Shown here: positions 6,114 to 14,183 of the stretch, piece after piece
Layout: each line of letters opens with the position of its first letter
Numbering within the stretch: the first letter of the stretch is position 1
Assembly (NCBI GenBank): GCA_024405235.1
Contig: JAKSPA010000014.1
Span: 1 to 14,856, forward strand
Direction: 5' to 3'
DNA from: Lentisphaeria bacterium
GTDB taxonomy: Bacteria; Verrucomicrobiota; Lentisphaeria; Oligosphaerales; Oligosphaeraceae
DNA: 14,856 nucleotides
Program-made: the position numbers and the translations under genes
The notes under the pieces: model-generated
The model's database searches: none
What the model saw: only the letters and a program-made list of their open reading frames with translations
Told to the model about the DNA's origin: nothing

Positions 6114-8975
6114 ATGGCAGACAATAGCAAAACCACAATAAATGCAGAGGAGTGGGGCGCGATTCAGCGCACCGACGTGACCACGGAGGTCAACAGCCTC
6201 ATGCGCAATGCATACCTCCAGTATTCCGTTTCCGCAAACGTGGGACGTGCAATCCCTGATGTGCGCGACGGACTGAAGCCTGGCGCCCGACGCATCCTGT
6301 ACGCCATGCTGCGCGGCGGATACACTTTCGCGGGCGGACTCAACAAGTGCGCGAAAGTCGTCGGTCTGGTCATCGGTAACTACCATCCACACGGCGATAC
6401 CGCTGTCTACGACACTATCGTCCGCATGGCGCAGGATTTCTCCATGCGCGTCCCGCTGATCATCGGACACGGAAATTTCGGTTCCATGGACGGTGATGGC
6501 GCGGCAGCCTATCGTTATACCGAATGCAAGATGGACAAGGCAGGCGAAGCGCTTCTGGCCGATCTCGACAAGGAGACCGTTGACATGCGCGACACCTTTG
6601 ACGGCAAGGAACTCGAGCCAATCGTTCTTCCCGCCGCCTTCCCGAATCTTCTTGTGAACGGCTCCCAGGGCATCGGCGTCGGCATGGCGACGAATGTCCC
6701 GACACACAACATGGGCGAAGCCATCGACGCCGCCGTCGCGCTGATCGACAATCCGGACATAACGGTTGATGAACTCATGCAGGTCATGCCCGGCCCTGAC
6801 TTCCCGACGGGCGGCATCATCCATGGCACGAAGGGCGTTCGGCAGCTCTACGCCACTGGCCAGGGCGGCATTCGCGTTCGCGGCAAGACGGAGGTCGTCT
6901 TCAGCGAAAACGGTGGCCCGACCAAGATCGTCGTGACAGAAATTCCGTATGGTGTCAACAAGGCCGACATGGTCGGCAAGATCGGCGAACTGGCGGAAGA
7001 CGGCGTGATCCATGGCGTCAGAAGCGTCAACGACTATTCCAGCAGCCGTGCCGGCGTGAAGATTGAGATCACGCTGAAGCAGGATGCAGTGCCGAATGTC
7101 GTTCTCAACGAGATTTTCCACAATACTCCGCTGGAAATCACCTATCCCGCACAGTTCCTGGTGGTTGACCACAACCGTCCGCGCACGATGACGCTCAAGC
7201 AGATTCTAGAGGCATACGTCGATCACCGCGAGCAGGTTGTCACCCGCAGAACTCAGTATCTGCTGAAGAAGGCGCTCGAACGCGACCATATCGTCGAAGG
7301 CCTGCTTACTGCGCAGGCGAACATCGACGATGTGATTCACGTCATCCGCAGCTCCAAGGACCGTCTTGCCGCGCAGAAGGAACTCATGGCCCGCTTCGTT
7401 TTGGACGAAGCGCAGACAAGCGCGATTCTCGACATGCGTCTGTCTTCGTTGACCAATCTGGAAGTCGACAAGCTCACAACGGAGCATGCCGATCTTCAGG
7501 CGAAGATCGCCAAATATCGCGAAATACTCTCCTGCCGCGATAACATCATGGCGGTGGTCAAGCAGGAACTTCTGGAAACCAAGGGGAAGTTCTTCTCTCC
7601 AAGACGCACGCTTATCGAATCGAACAGCGGCGAAGCGGATCTGGATGGCCTGACCAAGCGCGAAATCTACGTCGTGACGCACTCCAAGATGGGCTACATC
7701 AAGCGTTGCTGCGAAGATGTCTATGAAGCGCATGGACGTGGTGGAACAGGTGTCATAGGCATGAAGGCCAAGAAGGAAGGTGATGCTGTTCAGATTGTCC
7801 TGTCCACACGCAGCCACAACACGTTGCTGTTCTTCACCAACTACGGTCGTGTCTATCGTCTGCGCCGTGCGTACGAACTGCCCGAAGGCGGCCGTACCGA
7901 CAGCGGGCGTTTCATTCACAACGTCCTCTCGCTTATCCACGACGATACGAATGCAACTGCAAACGAAGAAGTCCGTGCGATCATATCCTATGACGAAAAC
8001 GATCCCGCGGTCTCCGAGAAGTTCGTCGTGATCGCCACGCGCAAGGGCATGATCAAGCGCATGAGACTGGATTTCTTCCAGCATGTTCTCAAGAACGGCA
8101 AGCGCATGATGACTTACCGGGAAGAAGGCGACGATATTATCGATGCGCAGATAACCAATGGCAGCAACCAGATCATACTTTCCACCGATGCGGGGCGCGC
8201 CGTTCGCTTTGTCGAAACAAAGGTGCGTGATATGGGAGCTGCGGCTGCCGGTGTCTTCGGCATCAGACTGAGACCATGGGCGGATGGAACGGCTTCCTGC
8301 GTGGTTGCCATGACTGTTGTGGATCCTGAAGACGATCTGATGGTCATAACGGCGAAAGGCATGGGCAAGCGCACGCCGATTGGCGAGGAAGTGGCATTGC
8401 CGACGGATGATAACGCTGCGGATAATACGGATGCCAGCGAGCCGGAGGAGATTGAGGAGCCCGATGAGTCTGAAGATGTTGAAGAGGCCGATGATGCAGT
8501 TGACAACAACGTTGTCATCAAGGACCATTACCGTCTGACCAATCGTGGCAGTCAAGGAGTGATTAGCGTCAAGCTTCGTGAAGGCGATCGCGTCATCGCC
8601 GCATTGCAGGTGTCGCCGCAGTCCGACATGGATGTGCTTATGCTCTCCTGCCAGGGGCAGGCGGTTCGTACGCCTGTCGCGCAGGTCAAGCGTGTCAGAC
8701 GTACCAGTCACGGTGTGATTGTCATGCGATTCTCCAAGACGAACGACAGCATTGCCAACGTCTCTTTGGTGGACAAGCTCTCAGAAGAGGACAGCGCCGC
8801 CAACGAAGCGAAGATCGCCGCAGAGGAATCCAGCGCGGCGCAGGCTGCCGCCTTCAATGCGCAGCGTTCTGCGCAGGAGGCTGCTCTTGCAGCGGAGGAG
8901 GAAGAACGTCAGCGCAAACTTCAGGAAGCCGCTGAAAACGGCGAAGAGCAAGGCGCACCGGAATCGGAGAACTAG
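6114..8975 (+). CDS. gyrA: DNA gyrase subunit A
   Basis: This 953-residue protein is the DNA breakage-reunion subunit. The catalytic tyrosine is Y135 (AAYRYTE), and the quinolone-determining segment is HPHGDTAVYDTIVRMAQ, with T96 and D100 at E. coli positions 83 and 87. The N-terminal half aligns to GyrA throughout (GRAIPDVRDGLKPGARRIL, NLLVNGSQGIGVGMATN). The C-terminal beta-pinwheel starts near 520. The GyrA box, canonically QRRGGKG, reads HGRGGTG at 540-546, so only the central RGG and final G are kept. An acidic insertion of about 38 residues (765-802) interrupts the later blades, after GMGKRTP. A tail at 889-953 is alanine- and glutamate-rich and looks like a charged coiled coil. The Shine-Dalgarno signal is weak (GAGAG near 6102-6106). 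Position after gyrB favours GyrA over ParC despite the degenerate box. Confidence 0.97.
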   Translation: MADNSKTTINAEEWGAIQRTDVTTEVNSLMRNAYLQYSVSANVGRAIPDVRDGLKPGARRILYAMLRGGYTFAGGLNKCAKVVGLVIGNYHPHGDTAVYDTIVRMAQDFSMRVPLIIGHGNFGSMDGDGAAAYRYTECKMDKAGEALLADLDKETVDMRDTFDGKELEPIVLPAAFPNLLVNGSQGIGVGMATNVPTHNMGEAIDAAVALIDNPDITVDELMQVMPGPDFPTGGIIHGTKGVRQLYATGQGGIRVRGKTEVVFSENGGPTKIVVTEIPYGVNKADMVGKIGELAEDGVIHGVRSVNDYSSSRAGVKIEITLKQDAVPNVVLNEIFHNTPLEITYPAQFLVVDHNRPRTMTLKQILEAYVDHREQVVTRRTQYLLKKALERDHIVEGLLTAQANIDDVIHVIRSSKDRLAAQKELMARFVLDEAQTSAILDMRLSSLTNLEVDKLTTEHADLQAKIAKYREILSCRDNIMAVVKQELLETKGKFFSPRRTLIESNSGEADLDGLTKREIYVVTHSKMGYIKRCCEDVYEAHGRGGTGVIGMKAKKEGDAVQIVLSTRSHNTLLFFTNYGRVYRLRRAYELPEGGRTDSGRFIHNVLSLIHDDTNATANEEVRAIISYDENDPAVSEKFVVIATRKGMIKRMRLDFFQHVLKNGKRMMTYREEGDDIIDAQITNGSNQIILSTDAGRAVRFVETKVRDMGAAAAGVFGIRLRPWADGTASCVVAMTVVDPEDDLMVITAKGMGKRTPIGEEVALPTDDNAADNTDASEPEEIEEPDESEDVEEADDAVDNNVVIKDHYRLTNRGSQGVISVKLREGDRVIAALQVSPQSDMDVLMLSCQGQAVRTPVAQVKRVRRTSHGVIVMRFSKTNDSIANVSLVDKLSEEDSAANEAKIAAEESSAAQAAAFNAQRSAQEAALAAEEEERQRKLQEAAENGEEQGAPESEN

Positions 8976-8979
8976 TGCG

Positions 8980-10125
8980 ATGTCAAAGAAGCACTCCGTG
9001 AAAAAAGCGATTAAGCGTGTTCTGGGCTACGGTGGCGCGTTCATGGACGTTGTCTACCGTGTGCCCGAGGAGTTCGTCGCTTCGTTGCGCGGTGCCAAGG
9101 GGGGGGCGTATAACTGCGCATGGGAGGAGCAGGAGGCGATCATCGCCTCCATCCCGGCGGATTGCGTGAAGAGTCGTAAGGTCCGTGCGGGTGGCGGTAT
9201 AGGAAACGCTCTCAGTCATATTGGCGCCTTCGCTGGAATTCTCAAGACGATGATGTGTGCGGTAGTCGGTGACGACAAAGAGGGTTGCCAATACATAGCG
9301 TCGTTGGTGGACAGAGACGTTGATGTCAGCCGCGTCAAGAAAGTGCCAGGCGCCCATACAGGCAGGTGCCTGTCACTGGTGACGCCTGATGGTGAGCGGA
9401 CGATGTACACCTACCAGGGCATCAATGCGGAACTTGGCAGGCACTGGCCTTTGAAGAAGTCGGACTTTAATGGCATAACATCCTTCTATACAGAGGGCTA
9501 TATGCTCATTGACGAACCGATGATGCGTAGGACTCTGGACATCGCGCGGAGTTGTGAGGACATGGAAATCCACTTCGATGTGGGTTCCGTCGGCGTGATA
9601 ATGGAGCATCAGAATTTCATCAAGGTCTTCCTGCCTTCGCGGGTCGACTATCTGTACGCCAACTACGACGAAGCATGTGCATTGACAGGCGCATCCATTC
9701 CAGAGGCGATTGTTGACATCATGGCCGTCTCATATTTCTGCCCGCTTGTCAAGCTCGGCAAGGACGGTGCAATATGCGTTGACGATGTGAAGAATGAGGT
9801 AGTCCGCGTCCCGTTATATGACGAACCGCTTGAGGACGATGTTGATACCACAGGCGCTGGCGATGTCTGGGCTGGTTCCTTCATCATGGCGCATCTTACG
9901 TTTGGTAAAAACGTGACAGAGTGTGTGAGATGGGCAAATGATGGCGCTTATGATTTTCTGGACGAAAGGAGCAGATTACAGAATTTCACCGACGACGACT
10001 ACGCGGAAATTCTTAAAAGACTTGAAGCGTCTGGGAAGGATTCTGATGAATTTGATGTATATGCCCTGCGGAACATTGAGGATGCAATTCTGGCGGAAAA
10101 GAAGGCTAAGGCATCTGAAAAATAG
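8980..10125 (+). CDS. PfkB-family sugar/nucleoside kinase, probable adenosine kinase
   Basis: The 381-residue product is a ribokinase-fold kinase, probably phosphorylating adenosine to AMP. PfkB signature 1 is AGGGIGNALSHIGAF (from A70) and signature 2 is DTTGAGDVWAGSF, with the catalytic base D295. The order of elements (VPEEF, KGGAYN, TGRCLSLVTPDGERTMYTY, YTEGYM, then D-T-T-G-A-G-D) resembles bacterial adenosine kinases more than ribokinases or fructokinases. The usual SGGSAANT segment is changed to AGGGIGNA, so substrate is not certain. A charged C-terminal extension of about 40 residues follows the fold. ATG at 8980 is chosen because it lies 4 bases after the gyrA stop with GGAG at 8966-8969; the open frame extends upstream into gyrA, but that part is out-of-frame shadow. 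The next gene, ahcY, makes adenosine, which is the strongest contextual support. It is 18 bases downstream. Confidence 0.85.
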   Translation: MSKKHSVKKAIKRVLGYGGAFMDVVYRVPEEFVASLRGAKGGAYNCAWEEQEAIIASIPADCVKSRKVRAGGGIGNALSHIGAFAGILKTMMCAVVGDDKEGCQYIASLVDRDVDVSRVKKVPGAHTGRCLSLVTPDGERTMYTYQGINAELGRHWPLKKSDFNGITSFYTEGYMLIDEPMMRRTLDIARSCEDMEIHFDVGSVGVIMEHQNFIKVFLPSRVDYLYANYDEACALTGASIPEAIVDIMAVSYFCPLVKLGKDGAICVDDVKNEVVRVPLYDEPLEDDVDTTGAGDVWAGSFIMAHLTFGKNVTECVRWANDGAYDFLDERSRLQNFTDDDYAEILKRLEASGKDSDEFDVYALRNIEDAILAEKKAKASEK

Positions 10126-10143
10126 TTTTTAAAAGGAGAAGAA

Positions 10144-11559
10144 ATGTCACTTTACATAACAGAAAATTGCATAATTGCCGATCCCTCGCTGGCAGGCGTG
10201 GGGCGTCAGGAGATTCTGATGAGCGAGAAGGAGATGCCGGGCCTCATGGAGTGCCGCAGGCAATATGGCGCCTCAAAGCCGCTTGCAGGTTTCCGCGTAA
10301 GCGGCAGTCTTCACATGACAACGGAAACCGCCGTTCTCATCGAGACTCTGACGGCGCTTGGCGCATCGGTCCGCTGGGCTTCCTGCAACATCTTTTCCAC
10401 AAGAGACTCCGCCGCCGCTGCAATCGCCGAGACAGGCGTGCCGGTCTTCGCATGGAAGGGCGAGACGCTTGCCGAATATTGGGACAATACATACAAGGCG
10501 CTGACTTTCGACGGCAACAAAGGGCCGAATCTCATCGTCGATGACGGCGGAGACGCGACGCTGATGATCCATCTCGGATACGAGGCCGAAAACGATCCTT
10601 CCGTTCTTGAATACGGGCCAGACGCGCACGAAGACGAAATTGAACTCAAGAAGCTTCTGAAGCGTCTTCTGACGGAGAATCCAGGCCATTGGCACGAAGT
10701 CGTTAAGGAAGTCAGAGGCTGTTCAGAAGAGACCACTACAGGCGTCCACAGACTCTATCAGCGCCATTCGGCAGGCAAGCTGCTCTTCCCTGCAATCAAC
10801 GTCAACGATTCCGTCACGAAATCCAAATTCGACAACCTCTATGGCTGCCGTGAATCGTTGGTAGATGGCATCAAGCGTGGAACCGACGTTATGATCGCGG
10901 GCAAGCTTGCGGTCATCTGCGGCTACGGCGATGTCGGAAAAGGCTGCGCGCAGTCGATGGCTGGCATGGGGGCGAGAGTCGTCGTTACTGAAGCAGATCC
11001 GCTCGGTGCATTGCAGGCGGCGATGGAGGGTTTCCCTGTCGTTCGCGTTGAGGACGTTGTTTCGCAGGGTGACATATTTGTTACATGCACAGGCAATTGC
11101 GATATTATCCGCGCTGAGCACATGGCTGCGATGAAGGACTCGGCGATTGTTTGCAATATCGGTCATTTTGACAACGAGATTCAAGTGGCCGAATTGAAAG
11201 CCACGCCTGGTATCAAGCACATTCCTGTCAAACCGCAGGTGGATAAGTGGGTCTATCCGGACGGCCATTGCATCATCCTGCTTGCCGATGGACGTCTCGT
11301 GAATCTCGGTTGCGCCACAGGCCATCCGTCCTTTGTCATGAGCTGTTCCTTCACCAATCAAGTGATGGCGCAGATCAAACTCGCGAAGGAGGATTTGCCT
11401 GTCGATGTCTATCTGCTCGACAAGAAACTAGACGAGCAGGTCGCACGTTTCCATCTTGACGCCTTGAATGCAAAACTGACCGTTCTCACGCAGAAGCAGG
11501 CCGACTATCTCGGCGTGCCTGTCGAAGGACCGTACAAGGCAGAGTACTATCGCTATTAA
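10144..11559 (+). CDS. ahcY: Adenosylhomocysteinase (S-adenosylhomocysteine hydrolase)
   Basis: This 471-residue cytosolic enzyme reversibly hydrolyses SAH to adenosine and L-homocysteine with tightly bound NAD+. Visible motifs: GSLHMTTETAVLIETL, the catalytic lysine and aspartate K226 and D230 in NVNDSVTKSKFDNLYG, a conserved cysteine C235, the NAD site CGYGDVGKG (259-267), and NIGHFDNEI. The C-terminal end reads YKAEYYRY, whereas the usual family ending is KPDHYRY. The lysine and last tyrosine that reach into the partner subunit's NAD site are kept, but the histidine is replaced by tyrosine. The length fits the longer bacterial form with an insertion of about 40 residues (around 145-190). 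AGGAGA at 10135-10140 sets the start. The upstream kinase would consume adenosine and the amidohydrolase downstream could deaminate SAH, MTA or adenosine, so this is a compact SAH-disposal operon. No SAH riboswitch is visible in the 18-base gap upstream. Confidence 0.97.
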   Translation: MSLYITENCIIADPSLAGVGRQEILMSEKEMPGLMECRRQYGASKPLAGFRVSGSLHMTTETAVLIETLTALGASVRWASCNIFSTRDSAAAAIAETGVPVFAWKGETLAEYWDNTYKALTFDGNKGPNLIVDDGGDATLMIHLGYEAENDPSVLEYGPDAHEDEIELKKLLKRLLTENPGHWHEVVKEVRGCSEETTTGVHRLYQRHSAGKLLFPAINVNDSVTKSKFDNLYGCRESLVDGIKRGTDVMIAGKLAVICGYGDVGKGCAQSMAGMGARVVVTEADPLGALQAAMEGFPVVRVEDVVSQGDIFVTCTGNCDIIRAEHMAAMKDSAIVCNIGHFDNEIQVAELKATPGIKHIPVKPQVDKWVYPDGHCIILLADGRLVNLGCATGHPSFVMSCSFTNQVMAQIKLAKEDLPVDVYLLDKKLDEQVARFHLDALNAKLTVLTQKQADYLGVPVEGPYKAEYYRY

Positions 11560-11562
11560 TTA

Positions 11563-11635
11563 GAATCAATTCAATTCTCAATTTCCAATTCTCAATGCTC
11601 AATTAATTGAGAATTACGAATTGAGAATTGGATTC
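11563..11635. repeat. Palindromic AATTCTCAATT repeat between ahcY and the amidohydrolase gene
   Basis: This is a near-perfect palindrome bounded by GAATC (11563-11567) and GATTC (11631-11635). The clearest paired arms are CCAATTCTCAAT (11585-11596) with ATTGAGAATTGG (11620-11631), and the centre contains the perfect palindrome TCAATTAATTGA. Units match the arms of the element at 2802-3238. It starts 3 bases after the ahcY stop and fills most of the 94-base gap. As RNA it would form a long AU-rich hairpin, which may dampen or stabilise the transcript. There is no T-tract typical of an intrinsic terminator. Confidence 0.85.
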
Positions 11636-11653
11636 AGTCCCTTTTGCACGAAA

Positions 11654-12931
11654 ATGATCTATGATTTGCTCTTGAAGAATGCGCGTCTGCTGAATGGCGA
11701 CGTTGTGAACGTCTATGTCGCGAACGGACGTTTCGCGAAGATTGTTCCAGTTTCTGCGGACGAAGGACAGCCTTCCGTAAAGTGCTTTGACTGCAATGGG
11801 ATGGCGCTTCTTCCGCCTTTCTACAACTGCCATACGCATGTGCCGATGACGCTTCTGCGCGGCTTTTCCGATGACCAGGAGCTGTTCACATGGCTCAACG
11901 ATCATATCTGGCCAGCCGAGGCACGGCTCACGGGCGAGGACGTCTACAACGGCACTCGTCTAGCGATTCTGGAGATGATCAAATCGGGGACGGTTTTCTT
12001 CAACGAACACTACTATTTCACGCCGGAGATAATTCGTGCCGTTGAGGAGATGGGCGTTCGCTGCTGCGTTGCGCCATGCTATCTGAATGTCGGAAACGCG
12101 GAGGCCACGGCGCGTCAGAAGGCCGAAATGGAATTTGTGCGTAATGCTTGGAAGAGAGGCGAATACGGTGATAGAATCATGGTCGCTGAGGGGCCTCACG
12201 CAATCTACACGGTTCCCGAGGCGGATTTGCGTGAAGTCGCCGAACGCAGTGCTGCGAACGGCATGTTGATTCATACGCATCTTGCGGAGACCAAGACAGA
12301 ATTCGACGATTGCATGAAGCAGCATGGTGGCATGACGCCGTTCCAATATGCCGACGCATGCGGCCTGGTCAACGAACGTGCGCGATTCGCGCATAGCGTC
12401 TGGATGACGGATGACGATCGCGCTCTCGCGAAAGAAAAGGGTGCGGTTCTTGTGTACAATGCCACGAGCAATTTGAAACTATGCTCCGGAATGTTCAATT
12501 TCAAGGCGGCCGACAAAGCAGGCTGCCGCATTGTTCTAGGAACCGACGGCTGCGCATCCAACAACGCGCACAGCTTCTTCTCCGAAATGAAAATCGCCGC
12601 GCTTGTAGCGAAGATTCAGTCAGGCGATCCCACGGCGGGTGCCGCGGAGCGGATTTTCCGCGCCGCCACGACGGATGGCGCGAAAGCGTTCGTTGCCGAT
12701 GCAGGCGAAATCGCAGTCGGCAAGGTCGCCGATGCTATGCTGGTCAATACCGATTTGCCTTTCATGGTCGGCGATTACAATCTCGTCTCGAATCTGGTCT
12801 ATTCCGGCGAATCCAGTTGCGTTGATTCGCTTATCTGCAACGGAAGATTCCTCATGGAACATCGGCGCGTGGAAGGCGAGGAGGAGATCATCGCCACTGC
12901 CAAAAAGACCTGCGACAAGTTCAGAAAATAG
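11654..12931 (+). CDS. Amidohydrolase of the MTA/SAH deaminase family
   Basis: The 425-residue product belongs to the amidohydrolase superfamily subgroup that deaminates 5'-methylthioadenosine, S-adenosylhomocysteine or adenosine to the inosine form. Metal and catalytic residues are present: H60 and H62 (CHTHVPMTLLRG), H182 (GPHAIYT), H209 and E212 (HTHLAETKTE), H247 and D298 (GTDGCASNN). The segment LFTWLNDHIWPAEARLT is characteristic of the MTA/SAH deaminase group. One departure is VYNATSNLKL where relatives usually have a histidine and NP-type SNLKL motif. I chose ATG at 11654 because the protein then begins MIYDLLLKNARLLNG, typical of the beta-sandwich start; an in-frame TTG at 11621 would add 11 residues encoded inside the palindrome. 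No good Shine-Dalgarno sequence precedes 11654. Placement after ahcY supports SAH or adenosine as substrate; mtaD would be the symbol if confirmed. Confidence 0.85.
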   Translation: MIYDLLLKNARLLNGDVVNVYVANGRFAKIVPVSADEGQPSVKCFDCNGMALLPPFYNCHTHVPMTLLRGFSDDQELFTWLNDHIWPAEARLTGEDVYNGTRLAILEMIKSGTVFFNEHYYFTPEIIRAVEEMGVRCCVAPCYLNVGNAEATARQKAEMEFVRNAWKRGEYGDRIMVAEGPHAIYTVPEADLREVAERSAANGMLIHTHLAETKTEFDDCMKQHGGMTPFQYADACGLVNERARFAHSVWMTDDDRALAKEKGAVLVYNATSNLKLCSGMFNFKAADKAGCRIVLGTDGCASNNAHSFFSEMKIAALVAKIQSGDPTAGAAERIFRAATTDGAKAFVADAGEIAVGKVADAMLVNTDLPFMVGDYNLVSNLVYSGESSCVDSLICNGRFLMEHRRVEGEEEIIATAKKTCDKFRK

Positions 12932-12964
12932 ACGGTAGTCATTTCACTCAGACAATCATAAACA

Positions 12965-12970
12965 AGGGAG
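12965..12970 (+). promoter_or_regulatory. Ribosome binding site of the DUF362 gene
   Basis: AGGGAG lies 6 bases before the ATG at 12977, in the 45-base gap after the amidohydrolase gene. It fixes the start. I see no separate promoter in that gap, so the gene is probably read from upstream. Confidence 0.65.
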
Positions 12971-12976
12971 ACAAAC

Positions 12977-14086
12977 ATGTCGTCAAAAGTCTTCTTCACC
13001 GATTTTCGAACGAAGCCATACGGAAGCGGTTTGATGGACAAGCTCAAGTCGCTCATGAAGGCGGCAGGGGCGGACCAGATTGATTTTGCTGGCAAGATGA
13101 CCGCCATCAAGCTGCATTTCGGCGAATATGGCGGCATGGCCTACCTGCGTCCGAACTATGCGCGCGCCGTTGCGGATTTCGTGAAAGAGCAGGGCGGTCG
13201 GCCGTTTTTGACGGACTGCAACACCCTTTATGTCGGACATAGAAAAGACGCGCTGGAGCATCTTGATACGGCGCAGTTCAATGGTTTCTCGCCTTTGACG
13301 ACAGGCTGCCAGAACATCATCGCAGATGGTCTCAAGGGCAATGACGAAGTGGAGGTCCCTGTGCCGAACGGTATCTACTGCCAGACGGCTAAGATTGGTC
13401 GCGCCATAATGGATGCGGACGTGTTCATCTCTCTGACGCATTTCAAGGGGCACGAGAAGATGGGCATCGGCGGCGCCGTGAAGAACATCGGCATGGGATG
13501 CGGTTCGCGCGCTGGAAAAATGGACATGCACAGCGATGGAAAGCCGATGCTTGATCAGGACCGCTGCGTCGGTTGCGGTCTTTGCAGCAAACACTGCGCG
13601 CATGGCGCTCTGACGCTTTCCGGCAAAAAGATGACCATAGACCATTACAAGTGCGCTGGTTGCGGCCAGTGCATCGCCATCTGTCCAAAGGATGCTCTGG
13701 AGGCGACATGGAGTCAGGCCAATAATCTTCTGGATGCCAAGACTGTCGAATATGCAGCGGCGGTTCTGTCAGGACGCCCGCATTTCCATGTCGCGCTTCT
13801 ATGCGACATATCGCCCAACTGCGATTGCCACGGCGAAAACGATGCTGCGATAGTTCCGAACATCGGCATGCTGGCAAGTTTCGATCCCGTCGCGCTTGAT
13901 ATTGCCGGCGTGGATCTCTGCAATCGGGCACCGCGTCGTTCCAATACGTGGATGGATGACAAGCCGCATGGTGACGACATTTTCGACGATGCACATGGCG
14001 ACACGCATTGGCGCGATGCAATCACACATGCCAAGAAGATTGGCCTGGGCTCAGACGATTACGAACTGATCCGTCTGAAGCTGTGA
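12977..14086 (+). CDS. DUF362 domain protein with two 4Fe-4S clusters
   Basis: The 369-residue product has the DUF362 fold in two parts (about 1-190 and 250-369) with a bacterial ferredoxin-type domain inserted between them. The first cluster motif is C197, C200, C203, C207 and the second is C226, C229, C232, C236 followed by P, the classic CxxCxxCxxxCP. Family features include KLHFGEYGG, the FISLTHFKGHEKMGIGGAVKNIGMG block and the late GMLASFDPVALDIAG segment. There is no signal peptide, so it is probably cytosolic. The family is widespread in anaerobes and has no firmly established reaction; an electron-transfer or iron-sulfur role is inferred from the clusters only. It follows the amidohydrolase after 45 bases. 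A link to SAH metabolism is not shown by its sequence. Confidence 0.92.
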   Translation: MSSKVFFTDFRTKPYGSGLMDKLKSLMKAAGADQIDFAGKMTAIKLHFGEYGGMAYLRPNYARAVADFVKEQGGRPFLTDCNTLYVGHRKDALEHLDTAQFNGFSPLTTGCQNIIADGLKGNDEVEVPVPNGIYCQTAKIGRAIMDADVFISLTHFKGHEKMGIGGAVKNIGMGCGSRAGKMDMHSDGKPMLDQDRCVGCGLCSKHCAHGALTLSGKKMTIDHYKCAGCGQCIAICPKDALEATWSQANNLLDAKTVEYAAAVLSGRPHFHVALLCDISPNCDCHGENDAAIVPNIGMLASFDPVALDIAGVDLCNRAPRRSNTWMDDKPHGDDIFDDAHGDTHWRDAITHAKKIGLGSDDYELIRLKL

Positions 14087-14183
14087 ACATTACGACGAAC
14101 GGCGATTCGCAAAAGACGACGGCTTTTCCGCGTTGCCGTAAATTTGCATCATTTGGATCCTTAGAACAAAAAGGCACTCATCC

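Noticed and set aside
6399..6413. Thr at the GyrA position equivalent to E. coli Ser83 as a quinolone-resistance mutation
   Set aside because: Thr is the natural residue at this position in several susceptible bacteria, and Asp at the 87-equivalent is intact. No resistance can be inferred.
8719..8979. An upstream start for the kinase gene inside gyrA
   Set aside because: The 87 extra codons overlap the end of gyrA, are rich in Arg and Ser as out-of-frame reading would give, and show no family similarity. ATG 8980 follows the gyrA stop with a GGAG signal.
10126..10143. SAH riboswitch before ahcY
   Set aside because: The gap is 18 bases and contains only the ribosome binding site.
11621..11653. 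TTG start for the amidohydrolase within the palindrome
   Set aside because: The 11 added residues are encoded by repeat DNA, and the conserved protein start fits the ATG at 11654.
14087..14183. Terminator between the DUF362 gene and the SDR gene
   Set aside because: A short AAAAG/CTTTT pairing is visible, but the stem is weak and there is no T-tract.
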